Shown: positions 8,674 through 19,083, counted from the first letter of the stretch. The stretch is 64,000 nt of DNA from Clostridiales bacterium UBA7285 (GCA_002472145.1 DKRJ01000004.1:1-64000); one strand, 5' to 3'. Numbers and translations are program-made. The notes: generated from the sequence alone by a model not told the origin.

Positions 8674-9123
8674 TTAATTGCTCTCAGGTAGAGCAGTTAC
8701 TTTCTGTTTCTCATCAATTTCACTGTCTTTGATATCCAGTACAGCGTCGTTCCAGATGCGGATCACGTCGCTGTCGAACAGATATTGTATTGCCCGCATG
8801 ACTTTCGACGGCTTATACATCGACTTGTCAAGAACGACCTGCGGAATGACGGCAAGCCCGCACGTATCCTTGGAAAGAATCGGCAACTGGCTGCCACGAA
8901 CGGCCGCCTCGTAACGTCCCAGTGCCTCTTCGCTGGTATGCTCCTTGCCATATCGCTCCTCGAAGCTCATGCCGTTCAGCAGCAACGGCGGATTCGGCGA
9001 CATTTTCAACAAATACTGCATGTTCGGATAGACAATCTTGTGCTCCATATCGGTCGCATAGTACGGAGTCAGTTTGCCATCGAACGGGTTCAGATATAAA
9101 TGGTTGTACATGTCAATATTCAC
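8674..9123 (-). CDS. Hypothetical protein, possibly the cytoplasmic remnant of a fused gene
   Basis: This frame encodes about 149 residues from a possible GTG at 9123, or fewer from the ATG at 9111 (MYNHLYLNPFDGK). It ends just upstream of the parA promoter. The protein has no signal peptide, membrane segment or motif I recognise; the C-terminus is charged (DIKDSEIDEKQK). The frame runs further upstream, but there it is out of phase with the signal-peptide ORF at 9113-9304, which has the convincing ribosome-binding site. The two frames overlap by 11 bp. Either one gene was broken by a frameshift near 9115, or a deletion brought two unrelated genes together. Function unknown. Confidence 0.5.
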   Translation of the reverse strand: MNIDMYNHLYLNPFDGKLTPYYATDMEHKIVYPNMQYLLKMSPNPPLLLNGMSFEERYGKEHTSEEALGRYEAAVRGSQLPILSKDTCGLAVIPQVVLDKSMYKPSKVMRAIQYLFDSDVIRIWNDAVLDIKDSEIDEKQKVTALPESN

Positions 9124-9304
9124 AATGCAGCCATGCACCTGTACCCTGTGCATCAGTAGTGGTGTAGGTATAGCCGTTCGGAGCCGGATTCTGCACGCCG
9201 TTGGCAGCGAACGCAGTGACAGCCATTCCGAGACCACAACCAAGAACCATTGCAGTACCAAGAACACCGGCACTGAGTTTACCTGCAAGCATTTTGAAAT
9301 TCAT
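9113..9304 (-). CDS. Short secreted protein with signal peptide, probably truncated
   Basis: AGGAGG lies 9 nt before the ATG at 9304. The first 34 residues are a textbook Sec signal peptide: basic MNFKMLAGK, a hydrophobic core, and AFA before a predicted cut at ANG. After cleavage only about 29 residues remain (NPAPNGYTYTTTDAQGTGAW) before a stop. This is short for a functional secreted protein, and the neighbouring frame continues for 149 residues in another phase. It looks like the N-terminus of a larger surface or secreted protein that lost its body. A strong promoter, a leader ORF and a terminator-like hairpin lie upstream. Confidence 0.6.
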   Translation of the reverse strand: MNFKMLAGKLSAGVLGTAMVLGCGLGMAVTAFAANGVQNPAPNGYTYTTTDAQGTGAWLHCEY

Positions 9305-9336
9305 AATCGATAACCTCCTGTATATGAAAATCGGTT

Positions 9337-9353
9337 CCGGGACCTGTTCCCGG
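9337..9353 (-). promoter_or_regulatory. Small hairpin just before the ribosome-binding site
   Basis: CCGGGA and TCCCGG pair around a 5-nt loop about 20 nt upstream of the AGGAGG of the secreted ORF. It may protect or regulate the translation-initiation region; this is inference. Confidence 0.4.
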
Positions 9354-9390
9354 CAACCCCCTCACGGGCGAATTTCTTGAATACAGACGC

Positions 9391-9446
9391 AAAAAGGCGG
9401 CGAACCAGATAACAGATTAAAAAACCTGCTAAATGATTCGCCGCCT
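9391..9446 (-). terminator. Terminator/attenuator upstream of the secreted ORF
   Basis: On the minus strand AGGCGGCGAA (9446-9437) pairs with TTCGCCGCCT (9404-9395), followed by a run of T (9394-9391). The 32-nt loop is unusually long. It lies between the promoter at 9581-9610 and the secreted ORF, so it would act as an attenuator of that transcript or as the terminator of a short leader RNA; it could also end rlmD transcription. Confidence 0.65.
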
Positions 9447-9462
9447 GTAGCTTCTCGCTCAG

Positions 9463-9543
9463 TCACCGGATTACTCCGGCTTGACGCTGTATCCTCTCGG
9501 ACGACCCGTCACGGCCGCCCAATCCCGGAACGTATCGTTCCAT
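9463..9543 (-). CDS. Possible 26-residue leader peptide
   Basis: An ATG at 9543 preceded by GCGAGGAT opens a frame of 26 codons (MERYVPGLGGRDGSSERIQR..., stop at 9463) inside the leader between the promoter and the terminator. A second frame through the same DNA also reads like protein (ending GRPRGYSVKPE) but has no start codon. The region is also full of short inverted repeats such as GGAACG-ATA-CGTTCC. A leader peptide coupled to attenuation is one explanation; a structured RNA or a gene remnant are others. Confidence 0.25.
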   Translation of the reverse strand: MERYVPGLGGRDGSSERIQRQAGVIR

Positions 9544-9580
9544 CGGATTTATCCTCGCGATATGTATTCAATTCTCGCAA

Positions 9581-9610
9581 ATATTAACACACACTAACGT
9601 ATTATGTCAA
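9581..9610 (-). promoter_or_regulatory. Strong sigma-70 promoter downstream of rlmD
   Basis: On the minus strand TTGACA (9605-9610) and TAATAT (9581-9586) are separated by 18 bp. It drives the leader region and the secreted ORF. An imperfect 25-bp palindrome lies immediately upstream. Confidence 0.7.
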
Positions 9611-9611
9611 C

Positions 9612-9636
9612 AATAATTGAACAATTGTTCATTATT
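9612..9636. promoter_or_regulatory. Palindrome abutting the -35 box, candidate operator
   Basis: GAACAATTGTTC (9619-9630) is a perfect 12-bp palindrome at the centre of a longer near-symmetrical stretch flanked by AATAA and TTATT. Its position directly upstream of TTGACA suggests a repressor or activator site. It lies in the short gap after the rlmD stop codon. Confidence 0.5.
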
Positions 9637-9651
9637 TTTCAAGCTTTTTCC

Positions 9652-11160
9652 TCAATTCCTGCCTTCCGGCCCCGTACCGGGCTTTATCAGCCCGAAGTGC
9701 TCGAACGCCTTGATTATCGCCTGACGCTTCTCCTCGGGAATCCCCGGACGCTTCTCGGCAGACATCCCGGCTTCCTCGTATGAGAACTGCTTCTCGAGCC
9801 CCAGCTCGTCCTTCATCGCCGCGATGTTCGCCGCCGAGACCTTCAGCCCAAGCTCCTCGTGTATCCACTTCCGCATGTTCGCGTACGTTGCCATAGGCGG
9901 TTTCTTCTCGGCTTTCAACGTATCCGTATCTATTTCGACGACAATGCTTTTCGCGTTGCTCAATTTTCGGGTTAACAAAGCAACTGTCTCCGTGTGCCCG
10001 GTCCATGCATAATTGTCGTACGGCTGCGCCGACAGCACCTCGTATCCGTATGATTCCAGCGCTTTCAGGTTCGGCGCCAGGGTCTTCGGATTGCATGAGA
10101 CGTAGACTATTTTCGGGACGCCGTATGACGCGATACGGGTCAGAGCCCTGTCGCTTAAGCCCGCACGGGGCGGGTCCACTATGACAGCGTCCGGTTTTTC
10201 ATCCAGCCCGCGGAGCACCTCGAAAACGTCTCCGCAGATGAACTCGCAGTTATCCAGCCCGTTCAGCTTTGCATTTTCTCTTGCGGCAAAGACGGACTCC
10301 GGCGTGATCTCCACCCCGACCACGCGCCGCGCAGCCCTCGCCAGGATCTGGCTGATCGTCCCCGTCCCGCAGTACAGGTCGAACACGGTCATCCCCGAAA
10401 CGTCGCCTAACGCTGCCACCGCGCCTTCGTACATCCTCTCCGCGGCGGGCACGTTCGTCTGGAAGAAGGCGAAAGCGCTCACCTTAAAGCGAAGGCCGGC
10501 CAGTTCCTCATAGTAATGGTCCCGACCGCGCAGCACCTTTAGCGAGCCGCATTTCACGGCGTCGCCGAGTTCGTCGTTTATCGTGTGGAGTACGCCGACG
10601 ACTTTCCCGGCCAAAGGAAGAGAGCATATCATATCCGCGAAGCCGTCCTCGTCGAAGCGCTCGCTTTCCGTGTCCGAGGCCGTTACGACGTTTGCGAGAA
10701 TCTCGCCGGTCCTTACGCCCCTGCGGACTATGAGGTTCCGCATCATGCCTTCGTGAGACTTAGGGTTATAGTGCGAATATCCCCGCTCCGTCACGAAGTC
10801 CAGCGTTGCCCTAAGTATCCTGTTGAAATCATCCGGCACGAGCAGGCAGTGATCAACCGTCACGATCGACATGAAATTCCTCTTCTTATGCATGCCCAGC
10901 GTGGTCGGACCGCCTTTGACGAGATCGCCGAATGTGTACTCCATCTTATTCCTGTATGCGAAAAGAGAGCCCGCGCCGCCCGAAACGATCGGTCTGATCA
11001 CATCGCAGGAAAGACCGTTCTTTCTGAAGCATTCGCGTACGCTCTCTTCTTTTGCCGACGCAGTATCCTCGTATGAGCGGGCGTCGTTATACCCGCAGCC
11101 GCCGCAGAGATCCCCATGCGGGCACTTCGCGGGCGCACCGGTGTTATTTGTAAGGCTCAT
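9652..11160 (-). CDS. rlmD: 23S rRNA (uracil-5-)-methyltransferase, RumA/RlmD family
   Basis: This SAM-dependent enzyme makes 5-methyluridine in 23S rRNA. Near the N-terminus CPHGDLCGGCGY carries Cys residues for an iron-sulfur cluster. The catalytic domain has DLYCGTGT (SAM binding), VDPPRAGL and VYVSCNP (nucleophilic Cys), then a WTGHTETVALLTRK end block. Family members normally stop soon after that block. Here about 110 further residues follow with different codon use (TTG, TTA, CGA, AAA) and the look of the accessory tail of serine integrases. I infer that the tail belongs to the inserted element and that the catalytic core is intact. The exact target uridine (1939 versus 747) cannot be fixed from sequence. 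Confidence 0.9.
   Translation of the reverse strand: MSLTNNTGAPAKCPHGDLCGGCGYNDARSYEDTASAKEESVRECFRKNGLSCDVIRPIVSGGAGSLFAYRNKMEYTFGDLVKGGPTTLGMHKKRNFMSIVTVDHCLLVPDDFNRILRATLDFVTERGYSHYNPKSHEGMMRNLIVRRGVRTGEILANVVTASDTESERFDEDGFADMICSLPLAGKVVGVLHTINDELGDAVKCGSLKVLRGRDHYYEELAGLRFKVSAFAFFQTNVPAAERMYEGAVAALGDVSGMTVFDLYCGTGTISQILARAARRVVGVEITPESVFAARENAKLNGLDNCEFICGDVFEVLRGLDEKPDAVIVDPPRAGLSDRALTRIASYGVPKIVYVSCNPKTLAPNLKALESYGYEVLSAQPYDNYAWTGHTETVALLTRKLSNAKSIVVEIDTDTLKAEKKPPMATYANMRKWIHEELGLKVSAANIAAMKDELGLEKQFSYEEAGMSAEKRPGIPEEKRQAIIKAFEHFGLIKPGTGPEGRN
9983..9990. other. Candidate attachment-site core inside rlmD
   Basis: ACTGTCTC encodes part of Glu-Thr-Val in RlmD and matches ACGGTCTC in the recombinase gene with one mismatch. 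Codon usage downstream of this point differs from the rest of rlmD. Proposed element boundary; inference. Confidence 0.45.
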
Positions 11161-11187
11161 TTAAAATTCCTTTGTCATCAGCGGAAC

Positions 11188-13028
<1,841 letters not shown>

Positions 13029-13105
13029 AGTCAGTCACCGAAATCCTTTCCTTTTCGATTGAAACAGAAATTGAAACAGGAACTTTACCTGTCTGCAGTC
13101 TTTTG

Positions 13106-14185
13106 CTACTTTATCAGCATCGCGTCGCCGTAGCTGAAGAAACGGTACTTTTCGCGCACCGCTTCGCGATAGGCGGCGAGAATGTGCTCTCTGTCGTACA
13201 AAGCCGAGACGAGCATGATCAGCGTCGACTTCGGAAGGTGGAAGTTCGTTATCAGCGCGTCCACTATTTTAAATTTATACCCCGGGTAGATGAAAATGCC
13301 CGTGCTTCCGTGTCCGGCGGCAAGCAGATATCTGCCGGTCTCACCGTCAGGGTACGCCGCGCTCTCCATCGTCCTGGTCGACGTCGTTCCGACGGATATC
13401 ACGCGGCCTCCCGCTTTGATCGTCTCGTTCACAGTCTCGGCGGCCTCTTCAGGAACGGTGTATTCCTCGAAATGCATGTGGTGTTCCTCGACGTTCTCGG
13501 TCTTTACCGGCCTGAACGTGCCGATCCCGACGTGAAGCGTCAGATACGCGAGTTTCACGCCTTTCGCCGCGGCGCGGTCCAGGAGTTCCTCCGTGAAATG
13601 GAGTCCCGCCGTCGGCGCGGCGACAGAGCCGTTCACGCGCGAGTAGACTGTCTGATAATCTTCTTTATCGTCCTCGTCGCTCGGGCGGTCGATGTAAGGG
13701 GGAAGCGGCATCACTCCGGTCTCCTCGAGGCGCTCGACGAAAATGCCGTCGTATTCGAATCTCGCGATGCGCGTTCCGTCCTCCCCGTTCCCGATGATCT
13801 CAGCCGTGAGCCTTTTACCCGGCTCCTCGCAGAACGTGACGACGTCGCCCGGCCTGAGTTTGCGGCCCGGTCTGACGAGCGTCTCCCAGACGTCTCCGTC
13901 CCCGCCCTCTATCCTTTTGCTGAGCAGGAACTCGACCCTCGCGCCGGTCGGCTGTTTGATCCCGTAAAGGCGCGCCGGGATGACGCGGCTGTCGTTCATC
14001 ACGAGGCAGTCGCCCTCGTTCAGATAGTCGAGCACATCGTAAAAATGCCTGTGTTCTATCGTGTTATTCGCGCGGTCCAGGACCATCAGCCTGCAGGATC
14101 CCCTGTCTTTAAGGGGCTTCTGGGCGATCAGTTCTTCGGGCAGTTCGTAATCAAAATCTTCGACACGCATTATTTTTTGTTCCAA
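13106..14185 (-). CDS. queA: S-adenosylmethionine:tRNA ribosyltransferase-isomerase
   Basis: QueA adds the cyclopentene-epoxide ring from the ribosyl group of SAM to preQ1-tRNA, giving epoxyqueuosine. The N-terminus [31 protein letters not shown] and the internal [14 protein letters not shown] and VGIGTFRPV blocks are family signatures; the 359-residue length is typical. The start overlaps ruvB by 16 bp, so the two are probably translated together. tgt follows after the HdeD-like gene. Confidence 0.97.
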   Translation of the reverse strand: MEQKIMRVEDFDYELPEELIAQKPLKDRGSCRLMVLDRANNTIEHRHFYDVLDYLNEGDCLVMNDSRVIPARLYGIKQPTGARVEFLLSKRIEGGDGDVWETLVRPGRKLRPGDVVTFCEEPGKRLTAEIIGNGEDGTRIARFEYDGIFVERLEETGVMPLPPYIDRPSDEDDKEDYQTVYSRVNGSVAAPTAGLHFTEELLDRAAAKGVKLAYLTLHVGIGTFRPVKTENVEEHHMHFEEYTVPEEAAETVNETIKAGGRVISVGTTSTRTMESAAYPDGETGRYLLAAGHGSTGIFIYPGYKFKIVDALITNFHLPKSTLIMLVSALYDREHILAAYREAVREKYRFFSYGDAMLIK

Positions 14186-15273
14186 TCGATGAAAGTCTGC
14201 TGTTCTTCGCCGTCCTCGCCGCTTTCTCCGTCATCGCTCCCGGAGTCTGAGCGGTCGGCATGAGCGAGTCTTATCTGCTCAGGCACTTCGTATCCCATGT
14301 GGCGGTACGCCGCCTCGGTGACCATCCGGCCCTTCTGGGTGCGATAGAGCAGCCCCTGCTGGATCAGGTAAGGCTCGTACGCGTCCTCGATGGTGACCTT
14401 TTCCTCGCCGATCGCTGCAGCGATAGTGTCTATGCCGACGGGGCCTCCGCCGAAGCGCGTGATGATAGTCGAGAGGATGTCGCGGTCGAGTTTTTCAAGG
14501 CCGAGTTCGTCTATTCCGAGAGCCTTCAAAGCATCCTTCGTGGCGTTAATGTCTATCCTGTCCAGGCCGTTCACCTGAGCGAAGTCCCTGACGCGCTTCA
14601 GGATCCTGTTTGCGACTCGCGGGGTCCCTCTGGAGCAGCGGGCCATCTCGCGGACGGCGTCGTCGTCTGCGGGCATCCCCAGGAGCGCAGCTGATCTCTC
14701 TATGATCCTGCACAGATCGTCTTCGCCGTAGACTTCGAATTTATCGATGACGCCGAAGCGGTCGCGCAGCGGGGCTGAAAGACTGCCCGCGCGGGTCGTG
14801 GCTCCGATGAGCGTGAATTTCGCTATATCCAGCCTGATGGATCTGGCCGAAGGGCCTTTGCCGATGATGAAGTCCAGCGCGTAGTCCTCCATCGCAGAGT
14901 AGAGGACCTCCTCGACAGAGCGGTTCAGCCTGTGTATCTCGTCGATGAACAAAACGTCGTTATCGTTCAGGTTGGTGAGTATCGCCGCGAGGTCTCCGGC
15001 GCGCCCGATCGCGGGGCCGGACGTTATCTTTATGTCCACGCCGAGTTCGTTGGCGATGATGCCGGCGAGCGTCGTTTTGCCGAGCCCCGGAGGGCCGTAG
15101 AACAAAACGTGGTCGAGCGGTTCTCCTCTGAGTTTAGCCGCCTCGATATATACCTTAAGGTTCTCGACGACGCTGCGCTGCCCGATGAAATCGTCGAGCC
15201 GCTGCGGCCTCAGCGTCGCTTCCTGGGCTCCCTCGCCCGATCCCAGCCTCGTCTGTGTGATTCGTTCTTCCAT
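14170..15273 (-). CDS. ruvB: Holliday junction branch-migration ATPase RuvB
   Basis: RuvB is the hexameric motor that pumps DNA through the RuvA-bound Holliday junction. Walker [12 protein letters not shown] (near residue 65), Walker [12 protein letters not shown], sensor [10 protein letters not shown] and the winged-helix region [17 protein letters not shown] are all present. The C-terminus carries an acidic Ser/Asp/Gly extension ([18 protein letters not shown]) beyond the usual end; its last codons overlap queA. ruvA lies 29 bp upstream. Confidence 0.98.
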   Translation of the reverse strand: MEERITQTRLGSGEGAQEATLRPQRLDDFIGQRSVVENLKVYIEAAKLRGEPLDHVLFYGPPGLGKTTLAGIIANELGVDIKITSGPAIGRAGDLAAILTNLNDNDVLFIDEIHRLNRSVEEVLYSAMEDYALDFIIGKGPSARSIRLDIAKFTLIGATTRAGSLSAPLRDRFGVIDKFEVYGEDDLCRIIERSAALLGMPADDDAVREMARCSRGTPRVANRILKRVRDFAQVNGLDRIDINATKDALKALGIDELGLEKLDRDILSTIITRFGGGPVGIDTIAAAIGEEKVTIEDAYEPYLIQQGLLYRTQKGRMVTEAAYRHMGYEVPEQIRLAHADRSDSGSDDGESGEDGEEQQTFIDWNKK

Positions 15274-15302
15274 ATATATCCCTTAAATCAATAGAGTGCC
15301 AT

Positions 15303-15902
15303 TTAAAGTTCGCGCAGGACCAGCCTGATGTAGTCCTCGGCCTTCAGGTCATCGCCTTCGATCCTGTCTACGAGGCCCGCTATCTCGTTGCGCGTGTACC
15401 CGAGCGAGATCAGGGCGGCGACAGCCTCCTCCTTTTCACCTTTTGCGGCCAGCGTTTCCGGCGTTTCCGGTCTGGACGGCACTGCGTACTCGCCTGATAT
15501 CTTATCTCTCAGGTCGATTATCACGCGCTCGGCCGTCTTTTTGCCGACGCCGTTCGCAGCCGATATCGCTTTTGCGTCGCCCGAGGCGATCGCCTGCTTC
15601 AGGTCGAGCGGAGAAAGCGTGCTCATTATCGACATCGCTCCCTTCGCCCCTATTCCGCTGACGCTGATTAGCATCTCGAAGAGTTCCAGGTCGTCCTCGG
15701 TCTCAAAGCCGTACAGGTCGGGAACGTCGTCCTTTTTTGACGCCATGCATGTGTACGCGCTGGCTTCCGAGCCCTCCGGCATTTTAAAATAGACGCTGCC
15801 GACGGGAACAAAGATGCGGAAGCCTATCCCCGCGGCGGTGTCGATGATGACGCTGTCTGTATTTTTGGTGAAATGAAGTGTTCCTCTGATATATCTGATC
15901 AT
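15303..15902 (-). CDS. ruvA: Holliday junction-binding protein RuvA
   Basis: RuvA binds four-way junctions and recruits RuvB. The 199-residue protein begins MIRYIRGTLHF and has an N-terminal OB fold, tandem helix-hairpin-helix motifs (SVSGIGAKGAMSIMS and ANGVGKKTAERVIIDL) and a C-terminal three-helix domain (ALISLGYTRNEIAGLVDRI) that contacts RuvB. It lies between ruvC and ruvB. Confidence 0.97.
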   Translation of the reverse strand: MIRYIRGTLHFTKNTDSVIIDTAAGIGFRIFVPVGSVYFKMPEGSEASAYTCMASKKDDVPDLYGFETEDDLELFEMLISVSGIGAKGAMSIMSTLSPLDLKQAIASGDAKAISAANGVGKKTAERVIIDLRDKISGEYAVPSRPETPETLAAKGEKEEAVAALISLGYTRNEIAGLVDRIEGDDLKAEDYIRLVLREL

Positions 15903-16003
15903 TTAGGGATCCTCCGGCCTTTCCGGCCCTCACGTCCGGCCTGTCTGAGCGGACCGCCTGTCCGGCCCGTCTTCCGGACCGTTTGCTAGGCCCGCGTGAC
16001 CGC

Positions 16004-16489
16004 TTACTTTACGATCCTGCGCACGCTGCTGTGAGCGTGGCATATCGCCGCGGCCAGCGCGTCCGCCGTGTCGTCGGGCTTCGGTATTTCAGGGAGATGA
16101 AGGATCGTTTTCACCATGGTCTGAACCTGCTTCTTCTCCGCGCGTCCGTAGCCGACGAGCGCCTGCTTTATCTGCAGCGGCGTGTATTCTCCTATCGTAA
16201 GGCCGGCGTTCGCGCATGCGAGGATGGCGACGCCCCTCGCTTCTCCGACCATTATCACCGTCTTAGCGTTGTTTTGGTAGAAAAGTTCCTCGATGGAGGC
16301 TTCCTGCGGCTCATATTGTTCGATTATCGCGCAGAGCTGAGAATATATGTGCCTGAGCCGCACCGCGGGATCGGTCCCGGCGTCTGTCGTCACCGCGCCG
16401 TAGTCCACGACGTCAAAACGATTCCCTGTGTAGTCGAGAACACCCCATCCGAGTATGGCGTAGCCCGGGTCGATGCCCAAAATCCTCAT
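16004..16489 (-). CDS. ruvC: Crossover junction endodeoxyribonuclease RuvC
   Basis: RuvC cuts Holliday junctions symmetrically. The 161-residue protein shows the RNase H-like acidic residues: Asp7 in ILGIDPGYAILGWGV, Glu in ASIEELFY, and the paired Asp in KPDDTADALAAAICHAH near the C-terminus. The 101-bp gap to ruvA is filled with short GC-rich TCCGGCC-type repeats. The gene is the first of the ruvC-ruvA-ruvB-queA-(hdeD-like)-tgt run and is divergent from argR. Confidence 0.97.
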   Translation of the reverse strand: MRILGIDPGYAILGWGVLDYTGNRFDVVDYGAVTTDAGTDPAVRLRHIYSQLCAIIEQYEPQEASIEELFYQNNAKTVIMVGEARGVAILACANAGLTIGEYTPLQIKQALVGYGRAEKKQVQTMVKTILHLPEIPKPDDTADALAAAICHAHSSVRRIVK

Positions 16490-16600
16490 ATCTCCACGCT
16501 CCTTACAATCCCGAATATTATATCATACGGCACGGAAGGTGTCTAACGAGGCGAAATCCAAATATTTCCAATTTTTGCATAAATTCTCTTTCTATATCGC

Positions 16601-16629
16601 TTTATAAATGATTTTTTTGATGATATAAT
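16601..16629 (+). promoter_or_regulatory. Probable promoter of argR-recN
   Basis: TATAAT (16624-16629) follows TTTATA (16601-16606) after 17 bp. The -35 match is weak. TTTGCATAAATTCTC just upstream (16575-16589) resembles half of an ARG box, so autoregulation by ArgR is possible. Confidence 0.5.
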
Positions 16630-16672
16630 AGCCGGAAAGGGGTAGATCGCTCCACGGAGAGGAATAGGCATT

Positions 16673-17155
16673 ATGAGATATTCCAGGCAGGATAAAATTC
16701 TCGAACTTATCGCAGAAAATGAAATCGAAACACAGGTCAAACTCGCCGAGATGCTGAAGGAATCCGGGTTCAACGTAACGCAGGCCACGATATCGCGCGA
16801 CATCAAGGATCTTCATCTCATCAAGGTGCTTTCGCCTTCCGGCAGGTATAAATACGCGGTGAGCACGCAGCCCGATTCCCCTATTTCAGACCGCTTCGTC
16901 GGAGTTTTCCGCACGGCGGTGAGGTCGTTCGCTTCGGCGGAGAATCTGATCGTCATCAAAACACTCTCAGGGTGCGGCAACGCCGTCGGCGAGGCCATCG
17001 ACAATCTTTCCATCCCGCACGTAGTCGGCACCATAGCCGGCGACAATACGGTCCTTCTCATCGTCGACAACGCGAAGGACGTCGAAGAGATCCTTTCGAA
17101 GTTCAGCAATCTGCTAGTTCTCCGCAAGGGGGAAGCTTCTAAATCAGGAAAATGA
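16673..17155 (+). CDS. argR: Arginine repressor ArgR/AhrC
   Basis: The 160-residue protein has an N-terminal winged helix (ILELIAENEIETQVKLAEMLKESGFNVTQATISRDIKDLHLIK) and a C-terminal arginine-binding, oligomerising domain (SGCGNAVGEAIDNLSIPHVVGTIAGDNTVLLIVDN). It represses arginine synthesis and may activate catabolism when arginine is bound. AGAGGAA lies about 9 nt before the ATG. The stop overlaps the recN start by 4 bp; the argR-recN pairing is a long-conserved arrangement in Firmicutes. Confidence 0.96.
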   Translation: MRYSRQDKILELIAENEIETQVKLAEMLKESGFNVTQATISRDIKDLHLIKVLSPSGRYKYAVSTQPDSPISDRFVGVFRTAVRSFASAENLIVIKTLSGCGNAVGEAIDNLSIPHVVGTIAGDNTVLLIVDNAKDVEEILSKFSNLLVLRKGEASKSGK

Positions 17156-18834
17156 TCACCCATATCAGCATACGGGATTTCGCGATAATAGAAAACACCG
17201 AAATCGACTTCGGCCCCGGGCTTTCCGTCATCACAGGCGAAACCGGGAGCGGCAAATCGATAGTGATAACAGCCGTCAGCCTTGCCCTCGGGAGCAGGGC
17301 TGATTCTGCTTATGTCCGGCACGGGTGCGAGAAGAGCGTGATCGAGCTCTGCGGCGTGGCGGACGGACAGGCCTTCCCAGGAGCCGGCGGCTCGAGCGCA
17401 AGCCCGGAGGACGGGCCAGAGCCGGAGGAATTCGTGATCCGCAGGGAAATAAACGCATCCGGGCGGAGTGTCTGCAGGATTAACGGCCGCATGGTGACGC
17501 TGGCGGAACTATCCGAGGCGTGCCGCAGGATCGCCGATATCCACGGGCAGTACGACAACCAGTCTCTGCTCGACCGCGCCAGTCACATCGCTCTGCTGGA
17601 CCGTTTCGGCCACGAGACGATTTCTCCTTTGAAGAGCGAATACGAAAAAGCGTACGCTCAGTATATGAGCGCGAGATCGAAATACGAGAAACTCATCTCC
17701 ATGGAAAAGGAGAACGCCCGCAAACTCGATTTCGACAGGTATGAGCTTCGCGAGATCGACGCGGCGGAGCTGAAGCCGGGAGAGGACGCTGAACTCGCGG
17801 AACGCCTTTCTCTGATGAAAAACGGCGAAAAGATCTATAAAGGCGCGGGCGAAGCTTATAACTACATCGAATCCGAAAACGGCGCCTATTCCGCGCTCGG
17901 CAACGCTGCAAATTCGCTCGAGAGCATCTCCGATTACTCAGAGCAGATCAGGAAGCTTCTGGAGCAGTTGAACGACGCCTGCTATACCGTCGAGGACGTG
18001 GCTTCCTCGCTGCGCGAACTCTGCGAAAGTCTGGATTTCTCGGAAGAAGAACTCGACTCAATGAACGAGCGCGCTTCCCTGATCGACAGCCTTAAAAAAA
18101 AATACGGCTCCTCTATCGAGGAGATCCTCGCCTACCGGGACAAAATAGCGGACGAGTTGAACAAAATCGAGAATTTCGACAGCGAGAAGCAGCGGCTCCT
18201 CGAGTCCGCAAACGCCGCCCGCGCGGCCCTGGAGGCCCGCGGCGCCGCGCTGACCGCCGCCCGGCACGAGGCGGCGGGGCTTCTCGCGTCGCGGATACTC
18301 TCCGAGCTGCGCGACCTGAACTTCGGCGAATCGCAGATAGAGATCAGGGTCTCGCCTCTCGATCAGCCGCGCGAAGACGGTTTTGACGACGTGGAAATAC
18401 TCATATCCACGAACGTAGGCGAACCGCTGAAGCCGCTGGCGCTCACGTCGTCCGGCGGAGAGATCTCCCGCATAATGCTCGCGATAAAGAACATCACGGC
18501 CGCGTACGACAGGATCCCTACCCTCATCTTCGACGAGATCGACCAGGGGATCAGCGGCAGGACTGCCGCGGTCGTCGGCCGCAAACTCCGCGAGATATCT
18601 AAGACCCATCAGGTCATCAGTATCACGCACCTTCCGCAGATCGCGTCCATGGCAGACACGAACTACAGGATATATAAGGAAACGAAGGACGGCAGGACGT
18701 TTACGCACGTCGCGAAACTGTCCGAAGAAGAGCGCGTGCGCGAGATTGCGAGACTGCTGGGCGGCGAAAAGATCACCGACGCGGCGCTCGCAAACGCAAA
18801 GGAACTTATCGACGCAGCGAAACAAGGCCGCTGA
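17152..18834 (+). CDS. recN: DNA repair protein RecN
   Basis: RecN is an SMC-like ATPase that holds and tethers double-strand break ends. Walker A GETGSGKSIVI is at residue ~30. The long central region (about 160-380) is Glu/Lys/Leu-rich coiled coil, and the C-terminal half has the signature TSSGGEISRIMLAIK and Walker B PTLIFDEIDQGISG. The 560-residue length is normal. Its start codon overlaps the argR stop, and a strong terminator lies about 100 bp downstream. Confidence 0.97.
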   Translation: MITHISIRDFAIIENTEIDFGPGLSVITGETGSGKSIVITAVSLALGSRADSAYVRHGCEKSVIELCGVADGQAFPGAGGSSASPEDGPEPEEFVIRREINASGRSVCRINGRMVTLAELSEACRRIADIHGQYDNQSLLDRASHIALLDRFGHETISPLKSEYEKAYAQYMSARSKYEKLISMEKENARKLDFDRYELREIDAAELKPGEDAELAERLSLMKNGEKIYKGAGEAYNYIESENGAYSALGNAANSLESISDYSEQIRKLLEQLNDACYTVEDVASSLRELCESLDFSEEELDSMNERASLIDSLKKKYGSSIEEILAYRDKIADELNKIENFDSEKQRLLESANAARAALEARGAALTAARHEAAGLLASRILSELRDLNFGESQIEIRVSPLDQPREDGFDDVEILISTNVGEPLKPLALTSSGGEISRIMLAIKNITAAYDRIPTLIFDEIDQGISGRTAAVVGRKLREISKTHQVISITHLPQIASMADTNYRIYKETKDGRTFTHVAKLSEEERVREIARLLGGEKITDAALANAKELIDAAKQGR

Positions 18835-18931
18835 AAGACAGATGCCTGCAGGCCTTTACGGCCGGCGCTTTCCCTTCCGACCGACTGTCAGACCTTTCCG
18901 GCCGGCGGCCGGACCCGCTGAGACGCAACGC

Positions 18932-18965
18932 AAAACGGAGCCGAATACGGCTCCGTTTTTTTCAT
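18932..18965 (+). terminator. Rho-independent terminator of argR-recN
   Basis: AAAACGGAGCCG and CGGCTCCGTTTT pair around an AATA loop, followed by further T residues. The stem is perfect; the A-run on the left means it could also work on the other strand. Confidence 0.92.
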
Positions 18966-19083
18966 TCTCCGATTCACGGATATATGCGAACGTCATGTGC
19001 CGCGATGTGCCGCGCCGTGTGAGCGGCGGCGTGATGCTCTGCCGCAGGGCGCGAGGCGGCTTACTTATTGCTCAGCATATTGC

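Larger units (their letters stand above)
2985..9990 (-). mobile_element. Integrative element (~7 kb) in the 3' end of rlmD
   Basis: The proposed ends are GAGAC (minus strand) in the recombinase gene at 2985-2989 and in rlmD at 9986-9990. The minus-strand cargo runs from a leader region through a secreted ORF, parA-like gene, RHH-like gene, BcgI-like RM pair and serine recombinase. Codon use in rlmD changes abruptly after the ETV codons, and its last 110 residues look like the accessory C-terminal domain often found on serine integrases. Both observations suggest a reciprocal tail exchange at crossover. Ends are inferred from protein-tail similarity and an 8-bp near-identity, not from a long repeat. 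No relaxase or conjugation gene is present, so transfer would depend on another element. Confidence 0.6.

Noticed and set aside
9380..9575. Known riboswitch (c-di-AMP, c-di-GMP, cobalamin, glycine)
   Set aside because: I could not align the conserved cores of these classes to the sequence by eye.
15903..16003. GC-rich TCCGGCC repeats as a regulatory array
   Set aside because: The units are short and irregular and lie inside a same-strand run of genes; composition bias is enough to explain them.
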